A DNA stretch of 64,000 nt from Rubripirellula sp. (GCA_012270065.1 JAAXJB010000030.1:4314-68313), one strand, 5' to 3'. Counted from the stretch's first letter, positions 10,094 to 20,374 are shown. Notes: generated by a model not told the origin, from the letters alone. Made by a program: numbers and translations.

Positions 10094-11566
10094 ATGAAAG
10101 CGATTCTGTTCCTGATCCTCCGTAAGCCGTGGTGCTTGGTATTTTTTCTTCTTGGTTTTCCAGTCGTAAGTGGCAGTGAACCTCCTAATGTACTGATGAT
10201 TTCCATCGATGATCTGAACGATTGGGTCGGGTGTCTGGGAGAGAATGAGCAAACGAGCACGCCCAATATTGACCGGCTTGCTGACCGCGGTGTCTTGTTT
10301 TCGAACGCGCATTGCCAAGCTCCGATTTGTAACCCGTCTCGTACCAGTTTGATGTTGGGCTTGCGTCCCAGTACCACTGGGATCTATGTCAACCGTCCGT
10401 GGTTTCGTTTGACCAAACGCAATAAAAACCGCACCACCATGTCACAGTACTTTGGTGAGCATGGTTACAAAACGCTGACCGCTGGAAAGATCTATCATGC
10501 CAGTCGCGTTGATAAGGCATCATTTCAAGTAGTAGGACCTCGCCCTGGTCAACGCCTGTCAATCGATCAGCAGCTGGTTCCGGACATTGCCTCCCCCAGT
10601 AAGTTGTGGGACTTTGGCCCGCAGTTGTACGAGGAACACAAGTTTGGTGATGCAGTGACTGCAACTTGGGCCGTTGAGCAGATCAAAAAGAAACATGGCC
10701 AACCTTTTTTCATGGCCGCGGGATTCTATCGACCCCATGTCCCATTCTATGCCCCGAAGTGTTTTTTTGACTCGCACCCTTTGAGTGACATTCATACACC
10801 GGAGGTCAAGTCCGACGATTGTGATGATCTGCCTGCGGCGGCAATCAAACTGACTGAACATGAGGTGCCACCGCCTCATGATTGGTTTGTTCGCGAGAAT
10901 CAGTGGAAACCGGCAGTTCAGGCGTATCTTGCCGCCGTCAGTTTTACCGATGCACAAGTCGGGCGTTTGTTGGATGCTCTCGATGAGAGCCCTCACGCAG
11001 AAAACACCATTGTTGTCCTGTTTTCCGATCACGGTTTTCATCTGGGTGAAAAAAATCGCTGGGCCAAACAGTCTCTCTGGGAACGCTCGACTCGAGTGCC
11101 ACTCATCATTTCGGTTCCAGATGGATTGCACGGTCGGGTCTGTAACAGTCCGGTTGAGTTGCTTGGAATCTACCCGACTCTACTGGAACTCTGTGGTTTG
11201 CCGATGCGGGATGACCTTGAGGGAGTGAGTCTGAATCCATTGCTGGAAAACCCGGAAGCCGCGTGGGACCACGTTGCAGTGACCACCTATCAGCAGAGTA
11301 ACCATGCGGTGCGAAGTAAGCACCACCGGTACATCCGCTATGCCGATGGATCCGAAGAGCTTTACGACCACCGAGTTGATCCGAACGAATGGAATAATCT
11401 GGCTGGTCGGCGAGGCATGGCCGACTTGATCAGGCAGCATGCAAAACACTTGCCTCGTGTTAACGTTCCCGAGGCACGCATTGAAGTTGCGAACAGCAAA
11501 AAGGTTGAAGGCAGGCAAACGGTGAGGCCGAGCCAAAAACGCAAGCCCTCGGTCAGGGATAAATAA
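10094..11566 (+). CDS. Sulfatase (iduronate-2-sulfatase-like)
   Basis: ORF from 9950; signal peptide begins at ATG 10094. 'PNVLMISIDDLNDWVGCLG' and 'CNPSRTSLMLGLRPSTTGIY' contain the sulfatase CxPSR active-site motif. Confidence 0.95.
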   Translation: MKAILFLILRKPWCLVFFLLGFPVVSGSEPPNVLMISIDDLNDWVGCLGENEQTSTPNIDRLADRGVLFSNAHCQAPICNPSRTSLMLGLRPSTTGIYVNRPWFRLTKRNKNRTTMSQYFGEHGYKTLTAGKIYHASRVDKASFQVVGPRPGQRLSIDQQLVPDIASPSKLWDFGPQLYEEHKFGDAVTATWAVEQIKKKHGQPFFMAAGFYRPHVPFYAPKCFFDSHPLSDIHTPEVKSDDCDDLPAAAIKLTEHEVPPPHDWFVRENQWKPAVQAYLAAVSFTDAQVGRLLDALDESPHAENTIVVLFSDHGFHLGEKNRWAKQSLWERSTRVPLIISVPDGLHGRVCNSPVELLGIYPTLLELCGLPMRDDLEGVSLNPLLENPEAAWDHVAVTTYQQSNHAVRSKHHRYIRYADGSEELYDHRVDPNEWNNLAGRRGMADLIRQHAKHLPRVNVPEARIEVANSKKVEGRQTVRPSQKRKPSVRDK

Positions 11567-11580
11567 TCACGGCGTTGAAC

Positions 11581-11682
11581 GGTGACATGGCAGGGGTGAC
11601 ATAGCAGAGGTGACACCGTTGGAGTGACATGCAAGAGCAGTGTGCAACGCTTCGTTGCAGCGTTGCTTCGTTGCAGCGTAGC
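11581..11682. repeat. Two adjoining short tandem-repeat tracts (GGTGACATgGCAGx and 2 x 16-bp TTCGTTGCAGCGTtGC)
   Basis: GGTGACAT-type 14-15 nt units at 11581, 11595 and 11609; TTCGTTGCAGCGTTGC at 11651-11666 and TTCGTTGCAGCGTAGC at 11667-11682. Confidence 0.85.
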
Positions 11683-11712
11683 CGGTGATCGTCAGGCCGG
11701 CCTTCTTTCGGT

Positions 11713-12975
11713 TCACTGCTTTTTCGATGCAGACTCTGTTTCCAGGGAGTCATTGACGCCGTTTTGATTCTTGTCCGTGACTCCCGAGTAGGGATTATTG
11801 GCTACCGCTTGCCATGCGATTTTTCGAAACACCCGGTCCAGATCTGCACTTGGAAATTCAGGGTTTCCACCAAAATCAATTTTGTCTTCGATCAGCTCAG
11901 GTGATTTACCGTAAAGCGTTGCATAAAACACGTAACCTTCCAGACGATCAAACCCCGGCCCAAGGTGTCCCAGTTGATCTCTCCAGAGGGAACGTTCCTT
12001 CCGACCAATCACCCGGTGAATGCCTTCGACACCCGGTAGCTCACCGCGGAGGAAATGTTTCGCAGCTAGCACCATTGCATCCGAGGTCGGCAGAACAAAA
12101 ACCTTCTCTGGATATGAGTTTCGGAGTGGGTCCATCACGACGGCGTGCATTGTTTTTCTTTCGCCGGACAATTGATCCATGACAGCTTCCGTGAAGAACG
12201 CTTCGGACGTCGGTTTTTCTTTGAGTTGTGATAACTGTGGCCATGCATCCGAAATGTAAAACTTCATTTCAGGATTGTATTTCAGGCAGAAGTCAATCCA
12301 GCACGAGAAATATTTTGCCTGGTCCTGGAAATAAGGGCCAAACATCATTGCTTCCCATTTGGCGTTTGCAATCGAGGAGAGCAGTTTGGGATAGGGTTTT
12401 CCCTTGAAATCGAAAATCCCGTTTTCCTGCTCCCATTTGTAGCGCGCACTGCCGGTGATGCCTCCACCGATATGGGTGTACAGAGGCTGGTCCATGCCTG
12501 CCCCTTTGACAATCCGTGGCATTGTCTTGTAACCGGGCGCCATGAAACTGTGCCCCACCCCTACAATTCTCATGGCACCATCAGCAGGCGGTGGATAGGA
12601 CACCACGGCCGGTCCTTTTCCGGAGACAGCCTTCGCAAATGCTGCCTTGATTTCACTGGCAGACATGTAGCAAATGGCTTCGTCTGGAAAACGCTCAAGC
12701 TCCCAGCCAGCATCAACTTTGAAAGTCTGTGGTACGCCTCCGCGATTACGGTTGCCAGCACTGCTTTTTGCATTGTCTGGTGCTTTGCCCATCTTGTTCC
12801 GATAGGCCAACGCTTCCTTCCAGGTGAGTTTTCCATCCTCGTTGGTGTCCGCCGCCGGGAACTGTTTGAGCAGTTGTTGCAGCCGTTTGTTGTTCTGAGC
12901 GTTTTGTCCAAAAACGCAAGCACCCAACGAGAACCCGATGGTGATCAATGTTGCGACACAAAGACGAGAATTCAT
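11713..12975 (-). CDS. Secreted EF-hand-containing hypothetical protein
   Basis: ORF from 13161; signal peptide begins at M63 (12975). 'AADTNEDGKLTWKEALAY' is an EF-hand loop; 'MRIVGVGHSFMAPG' is SGNH-like. Confidence 0.8.
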   Translation of the reverse strand: MNSRLCVATLITIGFSLGACVFGQNAQNNKRLQQLLKQFPAADTNEDGKLTWKEALAYRNKMGKAPDNAKSSAGNRNRGGVPQTFKVDAGWELERFPDEAICYMSASEIKAAFAKAVSGKGPAVVSYPPPADGAMRIVGVGHSFMAPGYKTMPRIVKGAGMDQPLYTHIGGGITGSARYKWEQENGIFDFKGKPYPKLLSSIANAKWEAMMFGPYFQDQAKYFSCWIDFCLKYNPEMKFYISDAWPQLSQLKEKPTSEAFFTEAVMDQLSGERKTMHAVVMDPLRNSYPEKVFVLPTSDAMVLAAKHFLRGELPGVEGIHRVIGRKERSLWRDQLGHLGPGFDRLEGYVFYATLYGKSPELIEDKIDFGGNPEFPSADLDRVFRKIAWQAVANNPYSGVTDKNQNGVNDSLETESASKKQ

Positions 12976-13012
12976 TTGACTTACACCTTGCTGTTGCCGG
13001 TTGACGAGCCAG

Positions 13013-14767
13013 TCATGGCTGAGACGCTGTTTTCTGTTTTTTCGCACCGTTTTGAAGAAACCCAAGCAGTTCATCTTCGCTGATTTCATGAGTGGCCCCA
13101 TGACCTGCCCCTGTGACTTTGCAGTGCACGACATCGCCTTCAAGATAACTGAAAAATTCAATTTGTCCCTGCGTCCTGCTCGGAATGGTCAGCTGTTTAG
13201 CGGTTTCACCCATCTGTTTTGCCCATAGATAGGTTGATTCTTCCGCTGACAGAAAAGCCAGTTTGCCACCTTTGGCAGGAATATGTGGGGAAACACCACC
13301 CTGATAAGGCACCAGTCGATCATTGGTTCCCGAAATGTTCATCAGGCGTCTGCCCGTGGCTGGCTTTGCCGGTTGGCGATAATCATTGCCATCACCTCGG
13401 GCTTTGAAATGCGTTCCGTCATGTTGCCAGACATTCAGGGGACTGACTCCGCTGATGAAGTTTCGGAAGTGAGGCAGTCTGCTCTCGATCATCAATTGGT
13501 TGACCAACGCAGCACCATTGGAGGCTCCCATGACGCTGAAGTCATCCTTCTTGATATTAACGCATTCAGCCAGTTTCAGAACGATTGACTCGACAAATGC
13601 AGTGTCATCTGCCTTGGAACGCTCGGAGACAATGTTCCAGCTTTCCTGATAGCCCTGCGCGAACACCATCACATATCTGGAAGCGATTGCCTTCCGGTTG
13701 CGAAGCATGTTGCGCATGGCGTCTCTTGCGTTACCGCCATTACCATGAAGGAAGATCAACACAGGATATTTGCTGTCTGTTTTCCCGTTGGGAACATTCA
13801 CAAAAAAGGGACGCGGGTAATCGCGTTCCTGGGACCATGATTGCCGTATGAAGTATTGTCCAGACTCAACGACGCCTTCGCGTGGTGCAAATCCCGGTTG
13901 GCCTGAAGTACCAATCCGTGGATCTTCTGAATTGCGGGATTGATCTGGTCTGCCCCGGTGTTGTGAATGCCCGATCGATCTATCAGCCCGATGTTCCCTC
14001 TCTTGAAGAAGGTCACGGAGTTCGGTTCGCAGTTCATTGAGTTCCTGTTCATTAAGTTCCTGTGCACGATTTTCTTTATTTGACTCGACCAGACGAAAGG
14101 CGAGTTCGGTGCATTCACTGTCAAAATCGACTTGTTCCTGAAGATCATCAATTTCATCTTCGATTTGTGCCCGTCTTTTCTGCTTCAGGTCCTCCCCGGT
14201 ATCCAGATCAATGTGGAGTTGTCGCAGTCGACTGATGTTTTCAATCGAGTCTGTCAGTGTGCGTGACAACCTCGTCATGATCCCGCTTGCAGGCAATTCA
14301 TGAAGACGCTGTTTTAATTCTGATGTTTCAATGATTCGGTGGGTGAGTTCCGTCTCGGTCTCCATGGCAACTCGCAAACGCGCGATTTGTCTTTCAAGAA
14401 AGTCAATTCTGGATTCTCCGTCGCGGTTCCGGTTTTTTTCGTTCGCTGTTTCTGCTGAAATCACAAGCTCATCAAGTTGCATCTGCAAGATGGAAAGTCG
14501 ATCAAGTTTGTTCAGACGTCGTTTGAAAAGCTCAGACTGCAGTTTGAGTGCATTCAGTTCCCGACGAATTTCGTCCTGTTCATCCAGGATTTCACGCATG
14601 CTCTCGCTTACGCCAGAAAACGTGGGTTTCGTGGAGTCATTCCTCTGCGCTGGCGTTTTCGAGACTGCGAGTGCATTGAGCATCACAACGGCAGATAAAA
14701 AGACTGTTCGGACCAAACTTGTACTGGTGTTTGTAGGTAGCAATTCGGGTTCCCTGATGGTTTTCAA
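13013..14767 (-). CDS. Coiled-coil protein fused to C-terminal alpha/beta-hydrolase (PHB-depolymerase/feruloyl-esterase-like)
   Basis: 584 aa; N-terminal charged coiled coil (about 260 aa), then 'YPVLIFLHGNGGNARDAM', 'FSVMGASNGAALVNQL' (GxSxG) and a C-terminal 'GAGHGATHE' His. Confidence 0.85.
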   Translation of the reverse strand: MKTIREPELLPTNTSTSLVRTVFLSAVVMLNALAVSKTPAQRNDSTKPTFSGVSESMREILDEQDEIRRELNALKLQSELFKRRLNKLDRLSILQMQLDELVISAETANEKNRNRDGESRIDFLERQIARLRVAMETETELTHRIIETSELKQRLHELPASGIMTRLSRTLTDSIENISRLRQLHIDLDTGEDLKQKRRAQIEDEIDDLQEQVDFDSECTELAFRLVESNKENRAQELNEQELNELRTELRDLLQEREHRADRSIGHSQHRGRPDQSRNSEDPRIGTSGQPGFAPREGVVESGQYFIRQSWSQERDYPRPFFVNVPNGKTDSKYPVLIFLHGNGGNARDAMRNMLRNRKAIASRYVMVFAQGYQESWNIVSERSKADDTAFVESIVLKLAECVNIKKDDFSVMGASNGAALVNQLMIESRLPHFRNFISGVSPLNVWQHDGTHFKARGDGNDYRQPAKPATGRRLMNISGTNDRLVPYQGGVSPHIPAKGGKLAFLSAEESTYLWAKQMGETAKQLTIPSRTQGQIEFFSYLEGDVVHCKVTGAGHGATHEISEDELLGFLQNGAKKQKTASQP

Positions 14768-14853
14768 TTCAATGCCATCACGTGCTCTGCAAAATGGCAG
14801 AGAGTTTAATGACAGGGCGTTTCAAATGGTGATCGTGGGTCGCAAAGAAACAG

Positions 14854-15639
14854 TCATCTGGATTGAGAGAAAAGCCACTTCATGAAATCGGGTTCCTTGC
14901 TGCACCGATCGCTACTGATTTGTGTTGTTCCATTAGCGGCACCGGGAATCATTTTGCCGGAAACTCCGTGGTTGTCTCCGACCCAGGTGGTCAATTTCAT
15001 GACTCCTCCGAGTTTTTTGATCTCCTCAAATACTTTGATGTCTTTTTCAATCGGGCAGGCTCCGTCTTTGTCTCCGTGAAACGCCCAGATCGGCACGTCC
15101 TTGATTTTCGAGGGATCAATGAAATCTTCTGTTCTGCGAAGACCGCTACCCGCCGAAGGTGCAGCAGCGGCAAAATACTCGGGATCCAATTGAATAAAAA
15201 TGTAGGTTCCATGTCCGCCCATGGAATGGCCCATGATGTAGATGCGGTCATGGTCGACCGCCGGCAGCGTTTTTACGTAAGATTTGATTTTCTTGAAATC
15301 TTCGTTGTTCCATAGGCCTTTGGCCTGGGGAGCCACCACATAGCACGGAAATGCCTTCCTCCGTTCTGGTTCGGCTAATTGTTTGTTCCAGTCCTTGAGT
15401 TGCTTTCTGTTGTCGTTTCCTTTTCCGCCCGCGCCATGCAGTGAAACGATCAGTGGATAATTCCTGTCTGTTTTGATTTGTATCGGAGCCATGACTCGAA
15501 GCGGCATGCCGTCGTGCACATGGGCCTGGTACAGCTGTTGCCAGCCAGAACGTTGTGAGGGGCGCTGCGCGACGCTGGCTGTGCCAATCACACAGAGTGC
15601 CGTGAAAATTGAGTGTTGTAGCAGTATGACGGGTTTCAT
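14854..15639 (-). CDS. Alpha/beta-hydrolase (prolyl-oligopeptidase/esterase-like)
   Basis: 261 aa; 'YPLIVSLHGAGGKGNDN' and 'IYIMGHSMGGHGTYIF' (GHSMGG nucleophile elbow). Confidence 0.88.
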   Translation of the reverse strand: MKPVILLQHSIFTALCVIGTASVAQRPSQRSGWQQLYQAHVHDGMPLRVMAPIQIKTDRNYPLIVSLHGAGGKGNDNRKQLKDWNKQLAEPERRKAFPCYVVAPQAKGLWNNEDFKKIKSYVKTLPAVDHDRIYIMGHSMGGHGTYIFIQLDPEYFAAAAPSAGSGLRRTEDFIDPSKIKDVPIWAFHGDKDGACPIEKDIKVFEEIKKLGGVMKLTTWVGDNHGVSGKMIPGAANGTTQISSDRCSKEPDFMKWLFSQSR

Positions 15640-15763
15640 TCTCGTTTTTCCCAGTTCTCTGAAAAGTCTTTTTGATATGACTGAAGTGTATCATCGGAGA
15701 CTGAATTACAAACCACTCTGGTTGGCGATTAGTAACGCATCATGCAACTTGGCACATTGTAAA

Positions 15764-15789
15764 AGTTGCAGCATCGAGTTGCAGCATCG
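15764..15789. repeat. 2 x 13-bp perfect tandem repeat AGTTGCAGCATCG
   Basis: 15764-15776 and 15777-15789, intergenic. Confidence 0.9.
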
Positions 15790-15837
15790 GACGTATGCCG
15801 GTTTTTGGTTGGTATGCCCGTTGGCCTCCATGGGACT

Positions 15838-16959
15838 TCAATGGGATACGGTTTGGACCGTTCCGACTTCGACTGGCTGGCCGGTATCTGCACTCTGGAT
15901 TGCCGCAAAGCAGAGTTCAAGGCTCTGCAGATTGTTCGCCGCGCTGTGACTTGGCTCGCGTTTTTCTTCAATTGCACAGAGTAACTCGCCCATCGCACCA
16001 TCAAAACCGGATTCAAACCAGCACCCCGTCAGCGGCACCGAGCATTGTCCCGCTTTCAGGAAGATCTGCATTTCCGATTGGTCATTGAGGCCTGGGCCGC
16101 GTGAACGCAGCGTGCCTTCGGTACCGACCACTGTCGTCACATCTTCCTCACCCAGTTGCGTATGACCGTGAAAGGACATTCGGATCTGCGCTTGCGGATA
16201 CCGAATGATTGCCGAGGCAATGGCAGGCGGTTGGAATACCTGCCTGTCAAAGCGTCTGGTTTCTGCAAAAACCGACTCTGCTCTCTGATTGCCCATCATG
16301 CAGTTGGCGATGTCAAACCAGTGGATACCAAAGTCAAACAGTATCAAATGATGGATGTTCTCAAAGGCTGGTGTGCCAGCGATCCATGTCTGGTCCCATT
16401 GCAATGAAAAGTCAATCGTCGTGACATCACCAATGAGGCCGGCATCGATGGCATTGCGGAAATAGCTGAAATGGGGAGCCCAACGACCGTTCTGGTTGAC
16501 TGCGAGGCAAACGTCCTGTTTTTTCGCAAGTTCAACAAGCTGCTTCCCTTCCGCCAAATCAAGAACAAACGGCTTCTGACTGAGCACGTGTTTTCCTGCA
16601 GCAATTGCATCACGGATAATGGGAAGTCGATCGGCAGGGTGTGGCGTTGCATCAATCACTGTGATGTCTTGACGTTCCAGCAATGCGCGGTAGTCATCGT
16701 AGACATCGGCGTCCGGGAAAAATTCGTCCCTTCGCTTTTGGGCATCCGCCATTGAGCGGCTGGCAATCGCCTTCACTGGAAACCCACATTTTCGATAGCT
16801 GCGTAAATGGAATTCGCTGATGCCTCCCGCACCAATCAGTCCTATCGCATGTTCATTTGACTCTGGCTTTGGAGGCTGGTAGGCAACCTCTGGAGCCGGT
16901 ATCACGTTGACCTGTTTGGTTGGGCTCAGGCCGTATTCATCCTCGTCCTGTTTGTTCAT
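15838..16959 (-). CDS. Gfo/Idh/MocA family oxidoreductase
   Basis: ORF opens at 17061 but overlaps the upstream gene; M35 (16959) is a likely start. 'AIGLIGAGGISEFHLRSYRKCGFPVKAIASR' Rossmann motif and 'HVLSQKPFVLDLAEG'. Confidence 0.88.
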   Translation of the reverse strand: MNKQDEDEYGLSPTKQVNVIPAPEVAYQPPKPESNEHAIGLIGAGGISEFHLRSYRKCGFPVKAIASRSMADAQKRRDEFFPDADVYDDYRALLERQDITVIDATPHPADRLPIIRDAIAAGKHVLSQKPFVLDLAEGKQLVELAKKQDVCLAVNQNGRWAPHFSYFRNAIDAGLIGDVTTIDFSLQWDQTWIAGTPAFENIHHLILFDFGIHWFDIANCMMGNQRAESVFAETRRFDRQVFQPPAIASAIIRYPQAQIRMSFHGHTQLGEEDVTTVVGTEGTLRSRGPGLNDQSEMQIFLKAGQCSVPLTGCWFESGFDGAMGELLCAIEEKREPSHSAANNLQSLELCFAAIQSADTGQPVEVGTVQTVSH

Positions 16960-17041
16960 GATTTCATCCGTTGATGCGGCAGCGTTGATTGCGTTGTTAT
17001 CTGTGTTCAGGCGGGGACGCAGCGGGCTCCGTGGATTATCG

Positions 17042-17866
17042 TCAGGAATGACGCAGTTCAACCTGCTCCATCAGCTTCGCTGTTGCCTGATAGGCTTCTT
17101 CGACCCATTCCACGATCTTGCTGGGATCCGGTGAGTATTCAAGTTCCAGTGAGATCGCTCCATCAAAATCAAGTTCTTTGATTGCCTGCAGGTAAGGTGC
17201 AAATTTCACGACACCACGGCCAGGTGGCAGGTCTCCATGCACCTTTCCATCGCAATCGCTGATGTGGACATGGGTCGCCTTGCCTCGGAATGCCTCCAGA
17301 TCTCCCGGTGAGGTATCCGAAAGTACAAGATGACTCACGTCGATGTTGGCTTTGACGTTCGGTAGCCCGACATCATCAATGAAACGGACCATTTCGGGAA
17401 CACTGTTGAGCAGGCTCAGGCGAAATGGTTCCAGTTCCAGTGCGATGTCAATCTCCTTTTCACCGGCATAGAGCCCCAGTTCTCGCACACATTCCACTCC
17501 CCATTCCCATTGTGCTTCCGGTGGTATCACTTCGCGTTGCCAGATGTATTCTCCGATGACCAGCAGCAGGTTGTCTGACTGAAATGTCTCTGCAAGATCC
17601 AGAAACTTGCGTGTTCGGTGAAGATGGAAATCACGTACGGGATCGTTGAAGTCGATCAGGCCAGCCGAAACGACCACGGTTGACACGATGGGCAGGTTGT
17701 TCTGATCGCAGGTGCGGCGGATCAAATCGATCTCGTCCGGCGTGATCGTCATCGCCTCAGTAAAGATGTCCACGCAGTCGAAACCGATTCTGGCAATGTG
17801 TTCCAGGCCGGTTTGTGTATCGACACCAGCCTGTTGAAAGGCGCTGTTGATGATTCCCAGTTTCAT
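17042..17866 (-). CDS. Sugar phosphate isomerase/epimerase (xylose isomerase-like TIM barrel)
   Basis: 274 aa; 'LEHIARIGFDCVDIFTEA', 'IALELEPF', 'VKANIDVSHLVLSD', 'VHISDCDGKVHGDLPPGRGVV'. Confidence 0.88.
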   Translation of the reverse strand: MKLGIINSAFQQAGVDTQTGLEHIARIGFDCVDIFTEAMTITPDEIDLIRRTCDQNNLPIVSTVVVSAGLIDFNDPVRDFHLHRTRKFLDLAETFQSDNLLLVIGEYIWQREVIPPEAQWEWGVECVRELGLYAGEKEIDIALELEPFRLSLLNSVPEMVRFIDDVGLPNVKANIDVSHLVLSDTSPGDLEAFRGKATHVHISDCDGKVHGDLPPGRGVVKFAPYLQAIKELDFDGAISLELEYSPDPSKIVEWVEEAYQATAKLMEQVELRHS

Positions 17867-17979
17867 GAGAGGACTCCGTTTTCAGCGATGAAAATATGAT
17901 GTTGTTGGAGGGGGACAGAGAGTTGGTGATGAAGCTGGCAACAGACTTGTGGTTTTCCGGCAGGCGAATGCTCGTGTGA

Positions 17980-18822
17980 TTACGAAGGCTGTTCGTCTGC
18001 CAGACTGGTGGCGCTGCGATCATCTGAGTCAAGGTTGGCAAAGTCAACTCGCGAACGCCGGGCATCGTCCTGCCCAACGCGAACGATCATGTCATCCTCC
18101 ACCTTGTCGAGTTTGGTGTACGAAGGATGGTGTGATTCCTTGTAAGGGTCATTGCTGCGCGCGTTATAGCAGCAGATCAATGCCCAACGTGGATGATCTG
18201 AGAGGTTTGCAGCAGAAGCATGGAGAAGATTAGGATGGAAAAACAGAGCGTCGCCGGCGTCCATGCTGCAATGGATCAGTGGAAATCTTTTTTTGGCGTG
18301 TTCAACCCGTTCCACGTCTGCGCCTGCCTGATCTCCCGACAGAATATGATTCACTCTTCCCATTCGGTGTGAACCTTGCAGGACCTGCAGGCACCCATTC
18401 TGTTCAGTGGCTTTGTCCACAGCAATCATCACGCTGCACAAGTCGGGAAACAGCAGTCCGTTCTGGTACCAGTAGCCATAGTCCTGGTGCCACGCCCAGG
18501 CACCACCCACCTTGGCATCTTTGAGAATCATCTTGGAATGGTAGTGATAGACTTCATCTTCAAGCAACTGTTCGACGGCATCAACGATGCGGTGGCTGCG
18601 TGCAAACATGCCATAAATGCCATCGCCCGGGTGATTCCACAGGGAAAGCCGTACGCTCGCGCCCGTTCCATCGTCTCTCAGAGAGGCCGCCTGATCCATT
18701 GCGTGATCATTGGTCGCCGTTTCACGAAGAAGGTGGATTTCCTCGGCAGAGAACATCTCTCTTGCAAAGAAAAAACCATCTTCGCTGTACGCCTTGATCT
18801 GTTGTGCTGACAATACAGACAT
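17980..18822 (-). CDS. Phytanoyl-CoA dioxygenase (PhyH) family protein
   Basis: 280 aa; 'WAWHQDYGYWYQNGLLFPDLCSVMIAVDKATEQNGCLQVLQGSHRMGRV' is the PhyH HxD region; 'FHPNLLHASAANLSDHPRWALICCYN' supplies the distal His. Confidence 0.88.
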   Translation of the reverse strand: MSVLSAQQIKAYSEDGFFFAREMFSAEEIHLLRETATNDHAMDQAASLRDDGTGASVRLSLWNHPGDGIYGMFARSHRIVDAVEQLLEDEVYHYHSKMILKDAKVGGAWAWHQDYGYWYQNGLLFPDLCSVMIAVDKATEQNGCLQVLQGSHRMGRVNHILSGDQAGADVERVEHAKKRFPLIHCSMDAGDALFFHPNLLHASAANLSDHPRWALICCYNARSNDPYKESHHPSYTKLDKVEDDMIVRVGQDDARRSRVDFANLDSDDRSATSLADEQPS

Positions 18823-19010
18823 GAAATCCCCGACCCAGAAAGAAAACGTTGCATTATATGCGATTTGTTGCTCTGCTGGGGCTGCGAGGTCTGATCACCG
18901 GCCGCTGCTTCGCGACACGCTGGTCTGGTTATGTTCCGTGAGGAGCAGACTTTGATCGGATCTGCAGGTTGATGATGAAATCAACGCAAGCTGCCTGGCA
19001 TGTGTCGGTG

Positions 19011-19850
19011 TCAGCCGCCCTGTATCAATTTGCCAAGCAGGTAGGCTGCGAGGCCAAGTGGATAGACGATGCTGACGTTCGCCATGTTGGATCCGGTCAG
19101 ATTGTCGAGTGCTTCCTGGGTATCGCTCAGGCCACCTGACTTACCTGCACGCCTGGATGCAGCATAAATGGCAAAAAAACTGACCATTTCAGGAATGCTT
19201 GTCACGACACCGAGGATCCATCCGGCCGCTTCAGGGCTCACGCCCATTTTTTCGACCACGTCGGCTGTCGCTTCACCAAGAAACATTCCTGCAATGATGA
19301 TTGCGATCAATGCTGAAATTCCGAGAATGATTCCATATGGCAGGCTTCCTGCGGCCGGTTCGGCTGCCGCCTTTTCACTTTCAGAGTCTGCCGGTCCCTG
19401 ATTGACTTTGTGGTCAACCAGACGGTAGATCACAAAGAAACCCAACAACAGTGGGATCAGGTACCATTCGTGATCCATGCCGAAATGCATCAGCAGAATG
19501 GGCAGTAGGACTGCCAGAGCCGCAAAACCGATCTCGTCGATGAAGCGAACGTTCAGTAGATCCCGAAATTGTCTGTAGAACAGAATGGCGCATAGCATCA
19601 GGCCGGAATTGATGATGTTCGAGCTGGCAATGTTCCAAAGCCCGGCCTCCCATACTCCCGCCAAACCTGCTGACACGAGGCATACCAATTCTGGTACCGA
19701 CGTGGCATAACCAGTCACCTGCCCACGTGCTTTTGCACTCCACGACATCGAATTCGCGATGCTGTCGATGCCACGGAGTAGACCAAATTTCACGAAGAAA
19801 ATGATCGCCGCAGCTGAGACGATCATGATCAAGACCGACGTGTCACCCAT
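19011..19850 (-). CDS. Sodium/calcium exchanger-type (CaCA) membrane protein
   Basis: 279 aa; two alpha-repeat-like segments: 'GYATSVPELV...NIASSNIINSGL' and 'GVVTSIPEMVSF...LDNLTGSNMANVSIVYPLG'. Confidence 0.8.
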   Translation of the reverse strand: MGDTSVLIMIVSAAAIIFFVKFGLLRGIDSIANSMSWSAKARGQVTGYATSVPELVCLVSAGLAGVWEAGLWNIASSNIINSGLMLCAILFYRQFRDLLNVRFIDEIGFAALAVLLPILLMHFGMDHEWYLIPLLLGFFVIYRLVDHKVNQGPADSESEKAAAEPAAGSLPYGIILGISALIAIIIAGMFLGEATADVVEKMGVSPEAAGWILGVVTSIPEMVSFFAIYAASRRAGKSGGLSDTQEALDNLTGSNMANVSIVYPLGLAAYLLGKLIQGG

Positions 19851-20374
19851 GTTGCAATGCCTGCAAGTTTTTCTGGTTGCAATTGCCCACGAGGTGGGCA
19901 GTGTTCGGAGATAATAACATCTGAAGTGAATTTGAAGCAGGCCAGGCCTGATTCACCTGAAACTGTGGCACGCGACAATGCGGCACGCGGCAAAGCATCC
20001 AACGCCGGCGGTTGCAGATTGACCAGTTCAGATGACATCCGGCATCCCCCCGGCTGCGTTGGGGTAGCATGCATGGAAACGCTTTCGCTGACCTTTCAAG
20101 GTCCGATTTTGATTTGCAATTGAAGAGGATGCCAACTTGTCTTGCAGTCTGAAGTTTTGGCTATTTTCCATTTTTGGGGATGCACTTTTTCGGGCTGCAG
20201 GCGATGTGCCTGGTATCGCTGTTTCGAACCCGGGATCATGTGGATTTGGTTAACTCTGCGGTGCAACGGTATCAGTTTAGTCGGCGAACTGGTATCAATG
20301 TCATCTGGTGACCGGTTAGTCTAGCGGGCTAGCCAGTTGGTTTTCGTTTGATCGTTCCGGAGAGTGAAGCTTTG

